From NCBI GenBank assembly GCA_002011125.2, contig MTMF02000009.1, positions 299,906 to 363,905 on the forward strand: a stretch of 64,000 nt of DNA, read 5' to 3'. Every line of letters starts with the position of its first letter. The stretch's first letter is position 1. The DNA is from Candidatus Hydrothermarchaeum profundi. Lineage in GTDB: Archaea > Hydrothermarchaeota > Hydrothermarchaeia > Hydrothermarchaeales > Hydrothermarchaeaceae. The notes below the pieces were generated by a model. It was not told the origin of the DNA. It saw only the letters and a list, made by a program, of their open reading frames with translations, and ran no database searches. A program made the position numbers and the translations under genes. Positions 34,752-44,930 of the stretch are shown piece by piece.

Positions 34752-35082
34752 GTAAAATTAAAGAAGAACCCATCAAGAAAGAGTAAGAGAGTTATGATAA
34801 ACTAAATTAAAATAATATAAAAAGAATTATAAGTTAGGCATTAAGTTGCTCCATCTCTTTTAAACTCTCAGTGTGGCGCAAGCCCACTCCTGCTACTTCT
34901 GGCTATGAGTAAACCAGTTTTCTTTGATAGTAGCTTAAACAGGAAAACATGGCCACAAGCACTGCATAATGAGTACTCCCCAACGCATGAATTTTTTATA
35001 TACTGTTTCATCAACTATTAGAAAAAAGAGATTTAAAGTAGTAGCAAGGAAAGTATCGTTATTAGATTATGAGGGTTACTAA
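34752..35082. other. Gene-free stretch with a short minus-strand remnant
   Basis: No gene seen. On the minus strand around 34840-34905 a frame reads PEVAGVGLRHTESLKEMEQL and stops, resembling the tail of a small protein. A TATA-like TTTTTTATATACTG near 34990-35003 could serve the following glycosyltransferase gene. Confidence 0.3.
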
Positions 35083-36194
35083 ATGAAACCAAAAATTGGG
35101 ATACTAGTAAATCCTTCTATTTCACATGGCGAAGAACATGTTTTAGATAGCATTGGGATCATGCTTCGTAATAATTTTAAATTAGAGATAGTTGGAGGGT
35201 ATGATTTGCCTAATCGGATAGAAAAAAAGTTTAAAAATTACAACTATATAATTAAATTTTCCACTTCAAGGTTCTCAATTATAAACTTATTTTTATATCC
35301 TCAGAAATTCCTTAATCTATTAATTTATGTTATCAAAGAAAAGCCTAATATCCTTTTTCATATAGGGAGTACAGGGCCTAATGGTATTCTTATTGGCATT
35401 ACTGGCAGAATATTTGGAATTCCTACAGTAATTAGAAGTACAGGAAATACTTTTGAAATATATAAACATATAAAAAAAAAGAGTTTAAAATTAAAAACTT
35501 ATATTAAAAACAATATTTTAGGATATATCGCAATCAAATTATCTTACAAAACCATTGTTCTTGGTCACGGTATAAAAAATGAAATAAAAAAAAAAATATT
35601 CCTGAAAATAAATTATTTGTCCTTCCACAACCTGTAAATCAAGAAATTTTTAAACCGCCAAGAAATAAATTTAGAAGCAAAGAAAAACTTGGTTTTCCTA
35701 CTGATAAAAGAATTATACTTTATATAGGGAGGATGGAGTGGGAAAAAGGTATAGACTTTTTAAGCGAAGTAATTAAACAAGTTCTCAAAGAGAATACAGA
35801 TATTTATTTTGTCCTAATAGGTTCGGGGCCGTGCAAAATTAAAATTAAAAAACAGTTTAAAAACGAAAAGAATGTACGATTTGAAGGCTATGTGCCACAT
35901 GAAAAAATAAATGAATATTTTAAAGCTGCAGATTTATTAATATTGACCTCACCAATAGAGGGTCTCCCAAATGTTGTTTTAGAGAGTATGGCTGTGGGGA
36001 TACCAGTTATAACAAGACCATCAAGTCCAGATATAAAAATGTTAATATCGAATATTTGTGATACGCCATGGGACTTTGCTTACATGATTAAAAATAAGAC
36101 TTATGTAACCGATAAACTTCCCCCAGAGTACACATGGGAAAATTTAAAGCAAAGATATATATCATTTTTCAAGGATTTACAAGGAGGTAGATGA
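35083..36194 (+). pseudogene. GT4 glycosyltransferase gene split by a -1 shift at an A11 run
   Basis: The N-terminal half (35083-35637; MKPKIGILVNPSISHGEEHV, then VLGHGIKNEIKKK) and the C-terminal half (ILYIGRMEWEKGIDFLSEVI, then SPIEGLPNVVLESMAVGIPV) are one GT-B family 4 enzyme. Frames join exactly at the A11 run 35586-35596: after slipping back one base the text continues NIPENKLFVLPQPVNQEIFK. Both halves are otherwise intact, including the E-x7-E region. The gene is either expressed by slippage, recently broken, or affected by a homopolymer miscount. Confidence 0.8.
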
Positions 36195-36983
36195 GTGTTT
36201 ATTTGTCCCGTATGTAAGAATATTCTAAAGAAGGAAGTAGTTTCATATATTTGTGAAGTTTGTGAAACTAGATATCCAATTAAAGGAAATGTACCGATTC
36301 TCTTAAAAGATGAAATCCAAAAGGCATTGATCGAGAGGGACAGAGAATTACTTAACGCTTTTGAAATTTATAATAGACCTCCAAGACTTGCATATTTGCA
36401 ATGCAACAAATTAATTTCCAAAAAAAATAAAAAAATTTTAGATCTGGGCGCAGGATATGGTGGGTTGTCAAAATTATTGTTTGAACAAAATAAAGAGGTA
36501 TATGCAATGGATATATCCCCCAATATTGCTATTGAAGTTTCTAAATTTGCTCCATTCCCGTATATTGTTGGAGAAGCTGAGAATATACCTTTTGAAGATA
36601 ATTTTTTTGATACTGTTGTATCCATCCAATCTTTTCCACATTTTATAAACCCTGAAAGAGTTGTTAAAGAAATGAGACGTGTTTTAGTAGAAAAAGGGGA
36701 AGTAATAATTACTATTGAGAATATTATATGGTTCTATTATAGAATTTTGATGGTGTTAGGAAAATGGGGGCAGATAGCAGAGAAAAATGGACGGCATTTT
36801 ATTAGTTCGATGTATTCCTATAGTGATTTATTAAAACTTTTCAAAAAGCAGGGATTTGAACCAATTGCTGACGCATCTACTGTTATTTACATTAATAAGA
36901 ATAAAAAAAAGATTATAACAATACCTCTATTCAAAAATTTATTGTCAATTAATTATGCTATTAAATTTAAACTGAAGAAGTGA
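36195..36983 (+). CDS. Methyltransferase with N-terminal zinc ribbon (262 aa)
   Basis: Residues 1-40 form a Trm112-like ribbon (CPVC and CEVC). A class I SAM fold follows: ILDLGAGYGGLSKLLFE, VYAMDISPNIA, FFDTVVSIQSFPHF. GTG start 6 nt after GGAGGT, overlapping nothing but directly after the glycosyltransferase stop. Acceptor unknown; context suggests a glycan. Confidence 0.83.
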   Translation: MFICPVCKNILKKEVVSYICEVCETRYPIKGNVPILLKDEIQKALIERDRELLNAFEIYNRPPRLAYLQCNKLISKKNKKILDLGAGYGGLSKLLFEQNKEVYAMDISPNIAIEVSKFAPFPYIVGEAENIPFEDNFFDTVVSIQSFPHFINPERVVKEMRRVLVEKGEVIITIENIIWFYYRILMVLGKWGQIAEKNGRHFISSMYSYSDLLKLFKKQGFEPIADASTVIYINKNKKKIITIPLFKNLLSINYAIKFKLKK

Positions 36984-36987
36984 TGTT

Positions 36988-37788
36988 ATGAAATTTGTAG
37001 TCAGAGATGATGATACAAATTTTTTTACAAAGCCTGAAGAGTTAAAGAGATTATATTCTGATTTGTGGGATATAGCACCTATATCTATTGCGGTTGTTCC
37101 TTTTCATTCATGTACTAAAACTCAGGCCATTCCAAAAAAATATTGGAAAGGAGACTTAGAATTTCCATTACTCCGCAATAAATCTCTAATTGATTATCTA
37201 AAAAAACAAGTAAAAAATGAAAGAGCTGAAATACTATTACATGGTTACAATCACATTAAATATCAAAATGGCTTTGAATTTGAAGTCGATAATAATTTAT
37301 ACGAAAAAGTTAAAAAAGGAAAAAACTATCTCTCAGAGATTTTCTCACAGGAAATAACCACCTTTGTGCCACCTAATAATACTCTCTCAATTGAAGGAAC
37401 CAAAGCAATTGAAAAAAACAGTTTAAATGTTTTAATTTCCTTTTCCCACCAAATATGGGAACGGCCTATAGACATTTATAATATAACAAACTTTTTACGA
37501 ATGTTCCATTTTTGGCTCCGTTACGGTAAATCCAAGAGATATCCTCATGTTTTAAAATTTAAAGGCCATAAAGAATTCGGATGCTATCATCTTATTCCTT
37601 CTATACCATTTAAAGAATTAATTGAAGGTCTAGAATTTGCATACAAAATGGGTGGAGATTTCTGTGTGGCAATTCACTATTGGGAGACCTTAAAATATAA
37701 TCTAAAACCCTATTTAATTGAATTGATTAAACATGCTAAAAAATTGGGTAATGTAGAGTTTGTTACTGCAAAAGAATTATGGAGATGA
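36988..37788 (+). CDS. Deacetylase-fold protein, DUF2334-like (266 aa)
   Basis: Begins KFVVRDDDTNFFTKPEELK (Asp motif). ILLHGYNHIKYQNG carries the H-x3-H metal pair, and FVPPNNTLS corresponds to the third motif. Similar to DUF2334 and NodB-type deacetylases. Probably removes an acetyl group from a glycan intermediate. Starts 4 nt after the preceding methyltransferase. Confidence 0.75.
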   Translation: MKFVVRDDDTNFFTKPEELKRLYSDLWDIAPISIAVVPFHSCTKTQAIPKKYWKGDLEFPLLRNKSLIDYLKKQVKNERAEILLHGYNHIKYQNGFEFEVDNNLYEKVKKGKNYLSEIFSQEITTFVPPNNTLSIEGTKAIEKNSLNVLISFSHQIWERPIDIYNITNFLRMFHFWLRYGKSKRYPHVLKFKGHKEFGCYHLIPSIPFKELIEGLEFAYKMGGDFCVAIHYWETLKYNLKPYLIELIKHAKKLGNVEFVTAKELWR

Positions 37789-37797
37789 TAGTGCAAT

Positions 37798-38909
37798 ATG
37801 AAAATACTTTTTATCTCAAGGGAGATGTGTATGAATCGGGGTGGAGGCGAGGTCAATGATCTTAATCTAGCTAAACAATTCAAGGAAAAAAAAGACGAAA
37901 TTATTTTTGTTTGCCGTAAACCTTTGAGTAGTAGGGTGGAGATTCCCTTACTGGAGTTTCCAACAATTCTAGTTTCCTCCCCTTATTTATATGGCATATC
38001 GCAAAGGTTTCCTTCAATGCTTGGTAAAATCATGCGATTCTTAGATTCTTTCTTATTTGGATGTTTATTAGTTAGACACATTAAAAAGCTTGATTTTGAT
38101 ATTATCCATGTAACAGATATGCCGCCAGTTGTTATATTCAAAAAATTTATTAAAAAACCTGCTGTATATTCAATAAGGGGGGTTATATCGCCTTATTATA
38201 AAAAATTGCTCAAAAATTTTGATGGATTCATTGCTTGGGGAAGTTCATACGATATTATTAAAAAAGAATTAGATAGCTCTAAAATAATTCATTTAAATCC
38301 TGGAGTTGATACTAACCTTTTTACACGATGTGACACCACTAACCTAAAGAAAAAATATAACTTATGTGGAAAAGTGGTTTTATTATTTGTGGGCCGATTT
38401 GTATATTTGAAGAATCTACCTTTTCTTTTAAAAGCTTTCCGAAGATTATCTAATTATAGTAATAAATATGTACTTATGCTTGTAGGTGATGGACCACTTA
38501 TCGGGAATATAAAAAAAAAGCAAAAGAGCTAAAAATAGAAGATCGTACAATTTTTGTTGGTCATATAGAACATAAAGATTTGAATAAATATTACTCTGTT
38601 GCAGACATTTTTGTAATTACCTCTCATTATGAAAATTTTCCAATAACTGTACTGGAAGCTATGAGCTGCGAACTTCCTATATTAGCGCCTAGGGTAGGAG
38701 GGATTCCACTTCTTGTTGAAAATGGAATTAATGGATTTTTGTATGAACCCGGTGATATAAACAGCTTCATAAATGGTATTGACAAAATAATGTCAGCTGA
38801 TAGAAAAAGGATTGGCGAAATTAATCGTGAAAAGATTTTCAAAAAATATAATTGGGAAAGAATTTCGGAGATAATAAGAAATTTTTATTATGAAATTTTG
38901 AAGTCATAA
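37798..38909 (+). pseudogene. GT4 glycosyltransferase gene split by a -1 shift at an A9 run
   Basis: N-terminal part 37798-38532 (MKILFISREMCMNRGGGEVN, then VLLFVGRFVYLKNLPFLLKA and LMLVGDGPLIGNIKK) ends at a premature TAA. In the -1 frame it continues AKELKIEDRTIFVGHIEHKD, then LNKYYSVADIFVITSHYENF and VLEAMSCELPILAPRVGG to 38909. The joint is the A9 run 38511-38519. All family elements are retained on both sides. Interpretation as for the gene at 35083. Confidence 0.8.
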
Positions 38910-38927
38910 AAATAGAGGAGATTATAT

Positions 38928-39770
38928 ATGGGTTCAAAATTTGGTTGGGGAGTACTAGAAAATGGAGAAGAAATGTGGTATTCTGAACCTATTTTTAAAA
39001 AAATGAGTTTATTTGAAAGAATAAAATGGTTCTTAACAGTCAAAAAATATATGGTTGAAAAAATGTTAGATCCTAGCCCTTCAAGTGTTATTTTAGATTA
39101 TGGATGTGGAACTGGATCCTATGCTATTGATCTATCTAAAAAAAGAAATGTATTTATAATAGGAGTTGACATCTTTGAAAACCAATTAAAAATTGCAAGA
39201 GAACTTTCAAAGATGTATAATGGCAACTGCAAATTTTTTAGAATTGATAGATATAATATTCCATTTGAGGATAATTACTTTGATGGTTTTGTTTCTTTAG
39301 ATGTTTTAGGACATATTGTTGATCTAGAAAAAGCTTTAAATGAAATCAACAGAGTTCTTAAGCCAGGGGGAATTGGCGCAATCTTTTCTGAAAGTGCATT
39401 AACGAAATGGAATTTAATAAAATATTACCTTGCAAAAAATGGGGTAGTAATAGATAAACATTTTAAATTTCACGTGAACTTAAAAAGAAAGCACGAACTT
39501 AAAAAAATTTTAGAAAATTCTGGATTTAAAGTTGAACGTATATATTCCTTAAAGACCTTGCTTTTTTTTACTGATCCAAGCGGCTACTATGAGGCGTTAA
39601 AAAATAGGAATGACTTCAAATTAATAAAATATTTTAGTTATTTTTTATCGAATATCGAAAAAATACCCATATATAAGATGTTATCTTCAATTTACACATA
39701 TTTTGAATTATTTACATTGGGAAGAATTTCAGAAAGTCAAGGACTATTGATTAAAGTAAAAAAAATATAA
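38928..39770 (+). CDS. SAM-dependent methyltransferase (280 aa)
   Basis: Class I fold with VILDYGCGTGSYAIDLSKK, IIGVDIFENQLKIA and YFDGFVSLDVLGHIVDLEKA, then INRVLKPGGIGAIFSES. Ribosome-binding site GAGGAG ahead of the ATG. Third methyltransferase of the AT-rich cluster. Acceptor unknown. Confidence 0.85.
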   Translation: MGSKFGWGVLENGEEMWYSEPIFKKMSLFERIKWFLTVKKYMVEKMLDPSPSSVILDYGCGTGSYAIDLSKKRNVFIIGVDIFENQLKIARELSKMYNGNCKFFRIDRYNIPFEDNYFDGFVSLDVLGHIVDLEKALNEINRVLKPGGIGAIFSESALTKWNLIKYYLAKNGVVIDKHFKFHVNLKRKHELKKILENSGFKVERIYSLKTLLFFTDPSGYYEALKNRNDFKLIKYFSYFLSNIEKIPIYKMLSSIYTYFELFTLGRISESQGLLIKVKKI

Positions 39771-39804
39771 AAATACCATCATATTTTTTGAATAGGTATC
39801 CAAT

Positions 39805-41238
39805 ATGTTATACCATCAACCAATAAAGGAGCCAGTAACAGTCTTGGGGGCACCTTCTGGGTCAGTAATCGTCTTTTCATTGTCTGAATTACTATGGTTA
39901 TCTGTATTAGCATTTTTTATTCTTCTTTTCATTAAAAAACGTCAAAAAGTATTGTTAATTATTATTGCTTTGAGTATGCCTTTAACGACAGAATTTATTT
40001 TCCAAATCGGAATTTCAATAACTCTTGGATATTTTTTCGGATTACTACTATGTATATATTTTTGGTTAGATACGATGTCCAGAAGACGTAAGATATACTT
40101 TGATAGGAATATACTAATTACATTTTATGTGATTATATTTATCTCTATTATTTCATTAGTGTTCGCTCCGGAGATACCAAAAAACCTTACTTTCGACATT
40201 TTTGGAAGAAGAAATCCTACAATTAGAGGAATCACAGAATTACTTAGATGGGTTTTTACTTTTCTTGTAATAATAGCCGTTTATAATGCCGTCAATAAAG
40301 AAAAAGATCTCCAAGAAATATTACATTGGCATGTTTTTTCAGGCACTTTAGTGTCCTTTTCATCTTTGAGTATATTGTTTTTGACTTATCTAAATGTTTT
40401 ATCAAACGACATTTCAGCGATTGTTATAGAACCTGGGGGTAGAATATTACGCTTATCAGGGTTTAATCAAGAACCGAGTGTTTTCGCCTTTTATTTATTA
40501 ACCGTTATTGGGTTTACATATATTTTCATTTTAAACAAACAGAAAATTTTAGGGAAATTAAATCCAAAAATGGCATTGTTTGCCCAACTATTAGCGTTTT
40601 TATTCACTTATTCAACGGGAGGGTTAATAACTTTTATTTTAGCACTTATTGCAGTAGTCGCCTTTTCATCGAGATCTAATTTACTTCAATTACGGTTTTG
40701 CGTCCCCAAAAAAATAGGTATAATCAGTGCGGTTTTACTATCTGGTGTATTATTCATAACTGTAATCGGGATGGTAGTCCAATCCCCATCTTTCATATAC
40801 AGTGTGTACATGGAAAAGATAGCAAGTTCATTAACAACAGCCAGAGGTGGACGCTATTTAACTGATCTGACAGTAATATATAATCATCCTCTTACAGGTG
40901 TAGGCATTGGAAAATACCCTTACTTTTTCGACACTTATAAACCAGATTGGGGCGTTACCGGTGGTTTCTCAGGTCCCGGCTCTATGATTTTGGGTGTGTT
41001 TGCAACCACAGGAATCTTTGGGTTTATAGCTTTTCTATTCTTTTTCTATTTATTCCATAAAAGACTACTAGTAGCCTTTAAGAAGTCCTTATATAAAGAA
41101 AATAACATTTTTATTGCAAATTATTTCACATTTTGGGTTATTTTTTTCCATCTTTTAATTCAAAAGAATTTCTTGGACATGTTTACTATATTTATTTTAG
41201 GTGTTTTATTAGCTAGTACAAAGCTACACGATTCCTAA
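39805..41238 (+). CDS. Wzy/O-antigen-ligase-like membrane protein (477 aa)
   Basis: About 12 hydrophobic segments with a large extracytoplasmic loop. GRILRLSGFNQEPSVFAFYL and TDLTVIYNHPLTGVGIGKYP match the conserved loop of the WaaL/Wzy family. Would polymerise or ligate lipid-linked glycans outside the cell. Follows the methyltransferase in the same direction. A second protein of the family is at 50323. Confidence 0.85.
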   Translation: MLYHQPIKEPVTVLGAPSGSVIVFSLSELLWLSVLAFFILLFIKKRQKVLLIIIALSMPLTTEFIFQIGISITLGYFFGLLLCIYFWLDTMSRRRKIYFDRNILITFYVIIFISIISLVFAPEIPKNLTFDIFGRRNPTIRGITELLRWVFTFLVIIAVYNAVNKEKDLQEILHWHVFSGTLVSFSSLSILFLTYLNVLSNDISAIVIEPGGRILRLSGFNQEPSVFAFYLLTVIGFTYIFILNKQKILGKLNPKMALFAQLLAFLFTYSTGGLITFILALIAVVAFSSRSNLLQLRFCVPKKIGIISAVLLSGVLFITVIGMVVQSPSFIYSVYMEKIASSLTTARGGRYLTDLTVIYNHPLTGVGIGKYPYFFDTYKPDWGVTGGFSGPGSMILGVFATTGIFGFIAFLFFFYLFHKRLLVAFKKSLYKENNIFIANYFTFWVIFFHLLIQKNFLDMFTIFILGVLLASTKLHDS

Positions 41239-41344
41239 TATTGGAAGTACATCGACCCATGACAATGAAGTTATTAAAATATAAACTTGATAATATGAAT
41301 TCAGAGTTAATTTCGAAATAAATTAGATGACAATCGGTGTATAA

Positions 41345-42508
41345 ATGGTTGCAAAGAATAAAATCCGTCTTGCTTTCTTAATCAACTCTTTCACTGTAGG
41401 CGGTGCTGAAAAAGCTTTAGTAAGGATTTTATCTTCTCTTAACACGGAAAAGTATGAAATAACTGTAATTTCCTTGAGAAAAGATGGAGGAGAAATTCTC
41501 TCAGATTTAAAGATGCTTCAAACTGATTTGGTAGATTTAGATGCGTCATCTAAAATAGATATTTTTGCCATCTATCGTTTATTCAAGTTGATAAGAGAAA
41601 AAAAAATTGATGTTTTGATAGCATCGCTCTTCCATTCCACTATTATAGCTAGAGTTATAGGAAGACTTGCAGGTGTACCAACCATTATGAATTGGGAGCA
41701 TAACGAGAACTTTGGCGGATTACATAGAATATTATTGAATAGGTTGACTCACAGCTTGTCCGACAGGATTATAGCAGATTCAGAACATGTGAAAAAGGCC
41801 GTAATTAAGACACTTAAAGTAGATGAAAGTAAAGTGTCTACAGTACCAATTGGTGGGATAAATATAGAAGAGTTTACGCCCATTGATTACTTTAAATCGA
41901 AAGATAAGTTAACTATTGGGTCTGTCGGTATATTATCAAAACAAAAAGGGTATGAATATTTGCTAGAAGCTATAAAGACTATAAACAGCAGATACAAAAA
42001 CATTAGATTCGTAATAGTCGGGGATGGATCAGAAAGAAAGAAGCTTGAGAGAATGGCAGAAAAGTTATCAATACAGAATGTAGAATTTTGGGGATATAGG
42101 AAAGATATACCCAATATCTTGGCAACTTTTGACATTTATGTACAACCATCTTTATGGGAGGGACTGTGTATATCTGTAATAGAAGCGATGGCTTGTGGGC
42201 TGCCCATTGTCGCAACTAAAGTAGGGGGTATACCTGAATCTATTATCGATGGAGAAAATGGCTTCTTAGTTCCACCAAGAAATCATGAAAAACTTTCTGA
42301 GGCACTTAGTAAGTTGATTGAAGACCCTAAACTTAGAGAATTAATGGGAAAAAGGAACAGAGAAAAAGCAAAAACAAAATATTCCTTGAGAAAAATGATA
42401 AAAAAATTGGAAAAAATTGTAGATACGGAAATAAAAAATAAGGATCCTCGATATGACTCAAATCAAAGTTCTTCATATAATAACACGCTTTCTCAAGGGC
42501 GGCACTGA
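41345..42508 (+). CDS. GT4 glycosyltransferase (387 aa)
   Basis: GT-B fold: FLINSFTVGGAEKALVRILS at the N-terminus, LTIGSVGILSKQKGYEYLLE, FVIVGDGSERKKLERMA, and QPSLWEGLCISVIEAMACGL, then PIVATKVGG with the E-x7-E motif. Retaining glycosyltransferase with nucleotide-sugar donor. Overlaps the next GT4 gene by 56 bp. Confidence 0.9.
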   Translation: MVAKNKIRLAFLINSFTVGGAEKALVRILSSLNTEKYEITVISLRKDGGEILSDLKMLQTDLVDLDASSKIDIFAIYRLFKLIREKKIDVLIASLFHSTIIARVIGRLAGVPTIMNWEHNENFGGLHRILLNRLTHSLSDRIIADSEHVKKAVIKTLKVDESKVSTVPIGGINIEEFTPIDYFKSKDKLTIGSVGILSKQKGYEYLLEAIKTINSRYKNIRFVIVGDGSERKKLERMAEKLSIQNVEFWGYRKDIPNILATFDIYVQPSLWEGLCISVIEAMACGLPIVATKVGGIPESIIDGENGFLVPPRNHEKLSEALSKLIEDPKLRELMGKRNREKAKTKYSLRKMIKKLEKIVDTEIKNKDPRYDSNQSSSYNNTLSQGRH

Positions 42509-43604
42509 GAAAAATGTCTTATATTCAATAGAAGCGCTCCCTAAGGAGAAATACCGAGTAGAACTTATGGTAGGCAGGGACTCTGATTTATCACTTATAC
42601 CAAATTCAATTAAAGTCATAAAAATTGATAGCCTTGTCCGAAGTGCTAATTTATTGAGTAATCTTCAGGCAGTAATTGAGATTTACAAAATTCTAAAAAT
42701 TGGAAAGTACGACATCGTTCACACACACCAAGCCAATGCAGGTATGGCAGGAAGATTGGCTGCGAAGCTTGCTGGTGTGCCGATAATAATTCATGGATTG
42801 CATGGTTCTACCTTTTATCCCACCCAGAATATGATAGTAAGAAAATTTTATGTGCTATTAGAAAAAATGGCAGCAAAATTTACCACCTGTTTCATCAGCG
42901 TTGGATATGACCTGAGAGACAGATATCTCAAGGTAGGGATAGGGAAAAGGAAGGATTACTATATAATCAGGAGCGGAATCGAGCTTGAAAAATTTTCCAA
43001 TGCAGGTAATATGCACCATGAAGATATCCGTAACAAGAGAAAAGAGTTTGAGGCAAATGAGGATGATGTCCTTATAAGTGTAGTAGCTGCATTAGAGCCA
43101 AGAAAAGGGCATATTTATATGATAGAGGTTGCTAAAAGACTACGGGATAAAAACGTAAAGTTTCTTTTCGTTGGTGATGGATGGTATAAAGAAAAGTTGC
43201 AAAAGAAAGTTTTAGAAGAAGGACTTGAAGATAAAATAAAATTTCTTGGATATAGAGAAGATGTAGAAAAAGTTATGGCTGCGTGTGACATCCTAGCGCT
43301 TACATCCCTATGGGAAGGACTACCTCAAGTGTTAGTCCAGGGGGCTGCAGTTGGAAAACCAATGGTTTCTTTTGCTGTAGAGGGTGCCAATGACATTATA
43401 AAAAATGGTGTTAATGGATTTGTGGTTCCTATTGAAGATGTAGATGGATTTGCAGAAAAACTTAAATATCTCATTGAAAATCCTGAAGAGGCAAGAAAGA
43501 TGGGAAAAAAAGGCAGAGAAATAATAGGTGATGAATGGGAAATATCAAAGATGCAAAAAAAAATTAGAGAGCTTTATGACGGTTTAGTAGAAAAACATCT
43601 ATGA
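42453..43604 (+). CDS. GT4 glycosyltransferase (383 aa)
   Basis: KVLHIITRFLKGGTEKNVLY at the N-terminus, IIHGLHGSTFYP, VVAALEPRKGHIYMIEVAKR, FLFVGDGWYKEKLQ and ALTSLWEGLPQVLVQGAAVG. Probably the last gene of the AT-rich cluster. The ATG lies inside the end of the preceding glycosyltransferase gene, so the two are translationally linked. Confidence 0.9.
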   Translation: MTQIKVLHIITRFLKGGTEKNVLYSIEALPKEKYRVELMVGRDSDLSLIPNSIKVIKIDSLVRSANLLSNLQAVIEIYKILKIGKYDIVHTHQANAGMAGRLAAKLAGVPIIIHGLHGSTFYPTQNMIVRKFYVLLEKMAAKFTTCFISVGYDLRDRYLKVGIGKRKDYYIIRSGIELEKFSNAGNMHHEDIRNKRKEFEANEDDVLISVVAALEPRKGHIYMIEVAKRLRDKNVKFLFVGDGWYKEKLQKKVLEEGLEDKIKFLGYREDVEKVMAACDILALTSLWEGLPQVLVQGAAVGKPMVSFAVEGANDIIKNGVNGFVVPIEDVDGFAEKLKYLIENPEEARKMGKKGREIIGDEWEISKMQKKIRELYDGLVEKHL

Positions 43605-43620
43605 AATCTCTAATAAGCGG

Positions 43621-43686
43621 TCTGCAGGTTTTATCGGCCCTCATATGATAGAGAGATTCATAAAAGATAGTGCTGGAGTAGCATGA
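43621..43686 (+). pseudogene. Short fragment of a sugar epimerase (SDR) N-terminus
   Basis: SAGFIGPHMIERFIKDSAGV then Ala and TGA, which is the GxxGxxG Rossmann start of an NDP-sugar epimerase with no upstream or downstream remainder. Marks a deletion or insertion joint between the AT-rich cluster and the next module. Confidence 0.55.
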
Positions 43687-43807
43687 AGCCTGATAATTAA
43701 GGAGTATACAGCTTAGGGAGAAGCAAAAGAAATGATGAAGAAATAACGAATTCAAGCTTTTACAAGCCAAAAAACAACTTTAAATATCTTCTTCCCAATC
43801 TAAGGAT

Positions 43808-44806
43808 ATGGAGTTCCTATTGATACTGCTCTTAGGAAGCATAAGCTTCCTCATAACCTTCATTTCCCTGCCCTCATGGATACGGAGAGCAAAAAAAACA
43901 GGCTTTACCGGGAAAGATGTCCATAAAGGAAATAGCGAAGTAGCCGAGCTTGGAGGCATCACAATAATACTAGGGGTAGTAGCCTCCCTACTAATATATA
44001 TCGCCCTCGAGACCTTCATTTTCAAGGGAAACTCCCTGAACTTTCTTCTCGCAGCTATAACAACCATACTCATCGCCACCATGATAGGCATGACCGACGA
44101 CATGCTGGGCTGGCAGATCGGCCTGAGGCAGAGAGAAAAAGTGCTCCTGACCTTCCTTGTGCCAATACCTATGATGGCGGTGAACGCTGGCCACAGCATG
44201 ATGCGCTTCCCTTTTCTCGGCGACATAGAATTCGGCATATTGTACCCACTACTGATCATACCAATAGGAATAATAGGAACCACCAACGGCTTCAACATGC
44301 TAGCTGGCTACAACGGTCTTGAGGCAGGGATGGGGACGATAATACTCTCAGCCATGGGATACATAGCATGGAGAGTAGGAGACATCCCAGCAGTAGTGAT
44401 ATGCATATCCATGATCGCAGCACTAATAGCCTTTCTCTACTATAACAAATACCCCTCCAAAGTATTCCCAGGAGACGTACTGACCTACCCACTAGGGGCA
44501 ATGATATCTGTAGTGGCAATCCTAGCTAACATAGAGAGGTTCGCGGTCATGCTATTCTTCCCCTACTATATAGAGCTCCTTTTCAAGGCGAGAGGCAAGT
44601 TCAGGCCAGAATGGCCTGCAATGGTTCTAGAGGACGGAAGCCTAACAGTAAAAGACAAATGCTACAGCGTACCACACCTAGCAATAAAAATACTGAGAAA
44701 AATCAAGGGAAAAGCCTACGAATATGAGGTCGTACTACTGATACTAGCCTTCCAACTACTAGTGGCCTTGATCACCCTCTACTCCTTCGGACTGCCAGTA
44801 TTCTAA
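43808..44806 (+). CDS. aglH: AglH-like sugar-1-phosphate transferase (332 aa)
   Basis: Polyprenyl-phosphate GlcNAc-1-phosphate transferase family (GPT/WecA/MraY). About 10 membrane segments. Conserved cytoplasmic motifs: IGMTDDMLGW with the DDxxG motif, TTNGFNMLAGYNGLEAGMG, and SKVFPGDVLTYPLGA. It would start lipid-linked glycan assembly on a dolichyl phosphate. Its codon use (many CTA, ATA, CCC) differs from the AT-rich cluster before it. A decayed piece of a second copy lies at 47340-47512. Confidence 0.9.
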   Translation: MEFLLILLLGSISFLITFISLPSWIRRAKKTGFTGKDVHKGNSEVAELGGITIILGVVASLLIYIALETFIFKGNSLNFLLAAITTILIATMIGMTDDMLGWQIGLRQREKVLLTFLVPIPMMAVNAGHSMMRFPFLGDIEFGILYPLLIIPIGIIGTTNGFNMLAGYNGLEAGMGTIILSAMGYIAWRVGDIPAVVICISMIAALIAFLYYNKYPSKVFPGDVLTYPLGAMISVVAILANIERFAVMLFFPYYIELLFKARGKFRPEWPAMVLEDGSLTVKDKCYSVPHLAIKILRKIKGKAYEYEVVLLILAFQLLVALITLYSFGLPVF

Positions 44807-44930
44807 TGACGGGGCGTGGTAAAGAAACTCAAAAATACTTACAAGCGAAGGTTGGAAAATATAGAATCAAGCATGAATGTCTTATTTACAAGACAAAAAG
44901 CATTTAAATATTCTATATATAGAACAAAAT

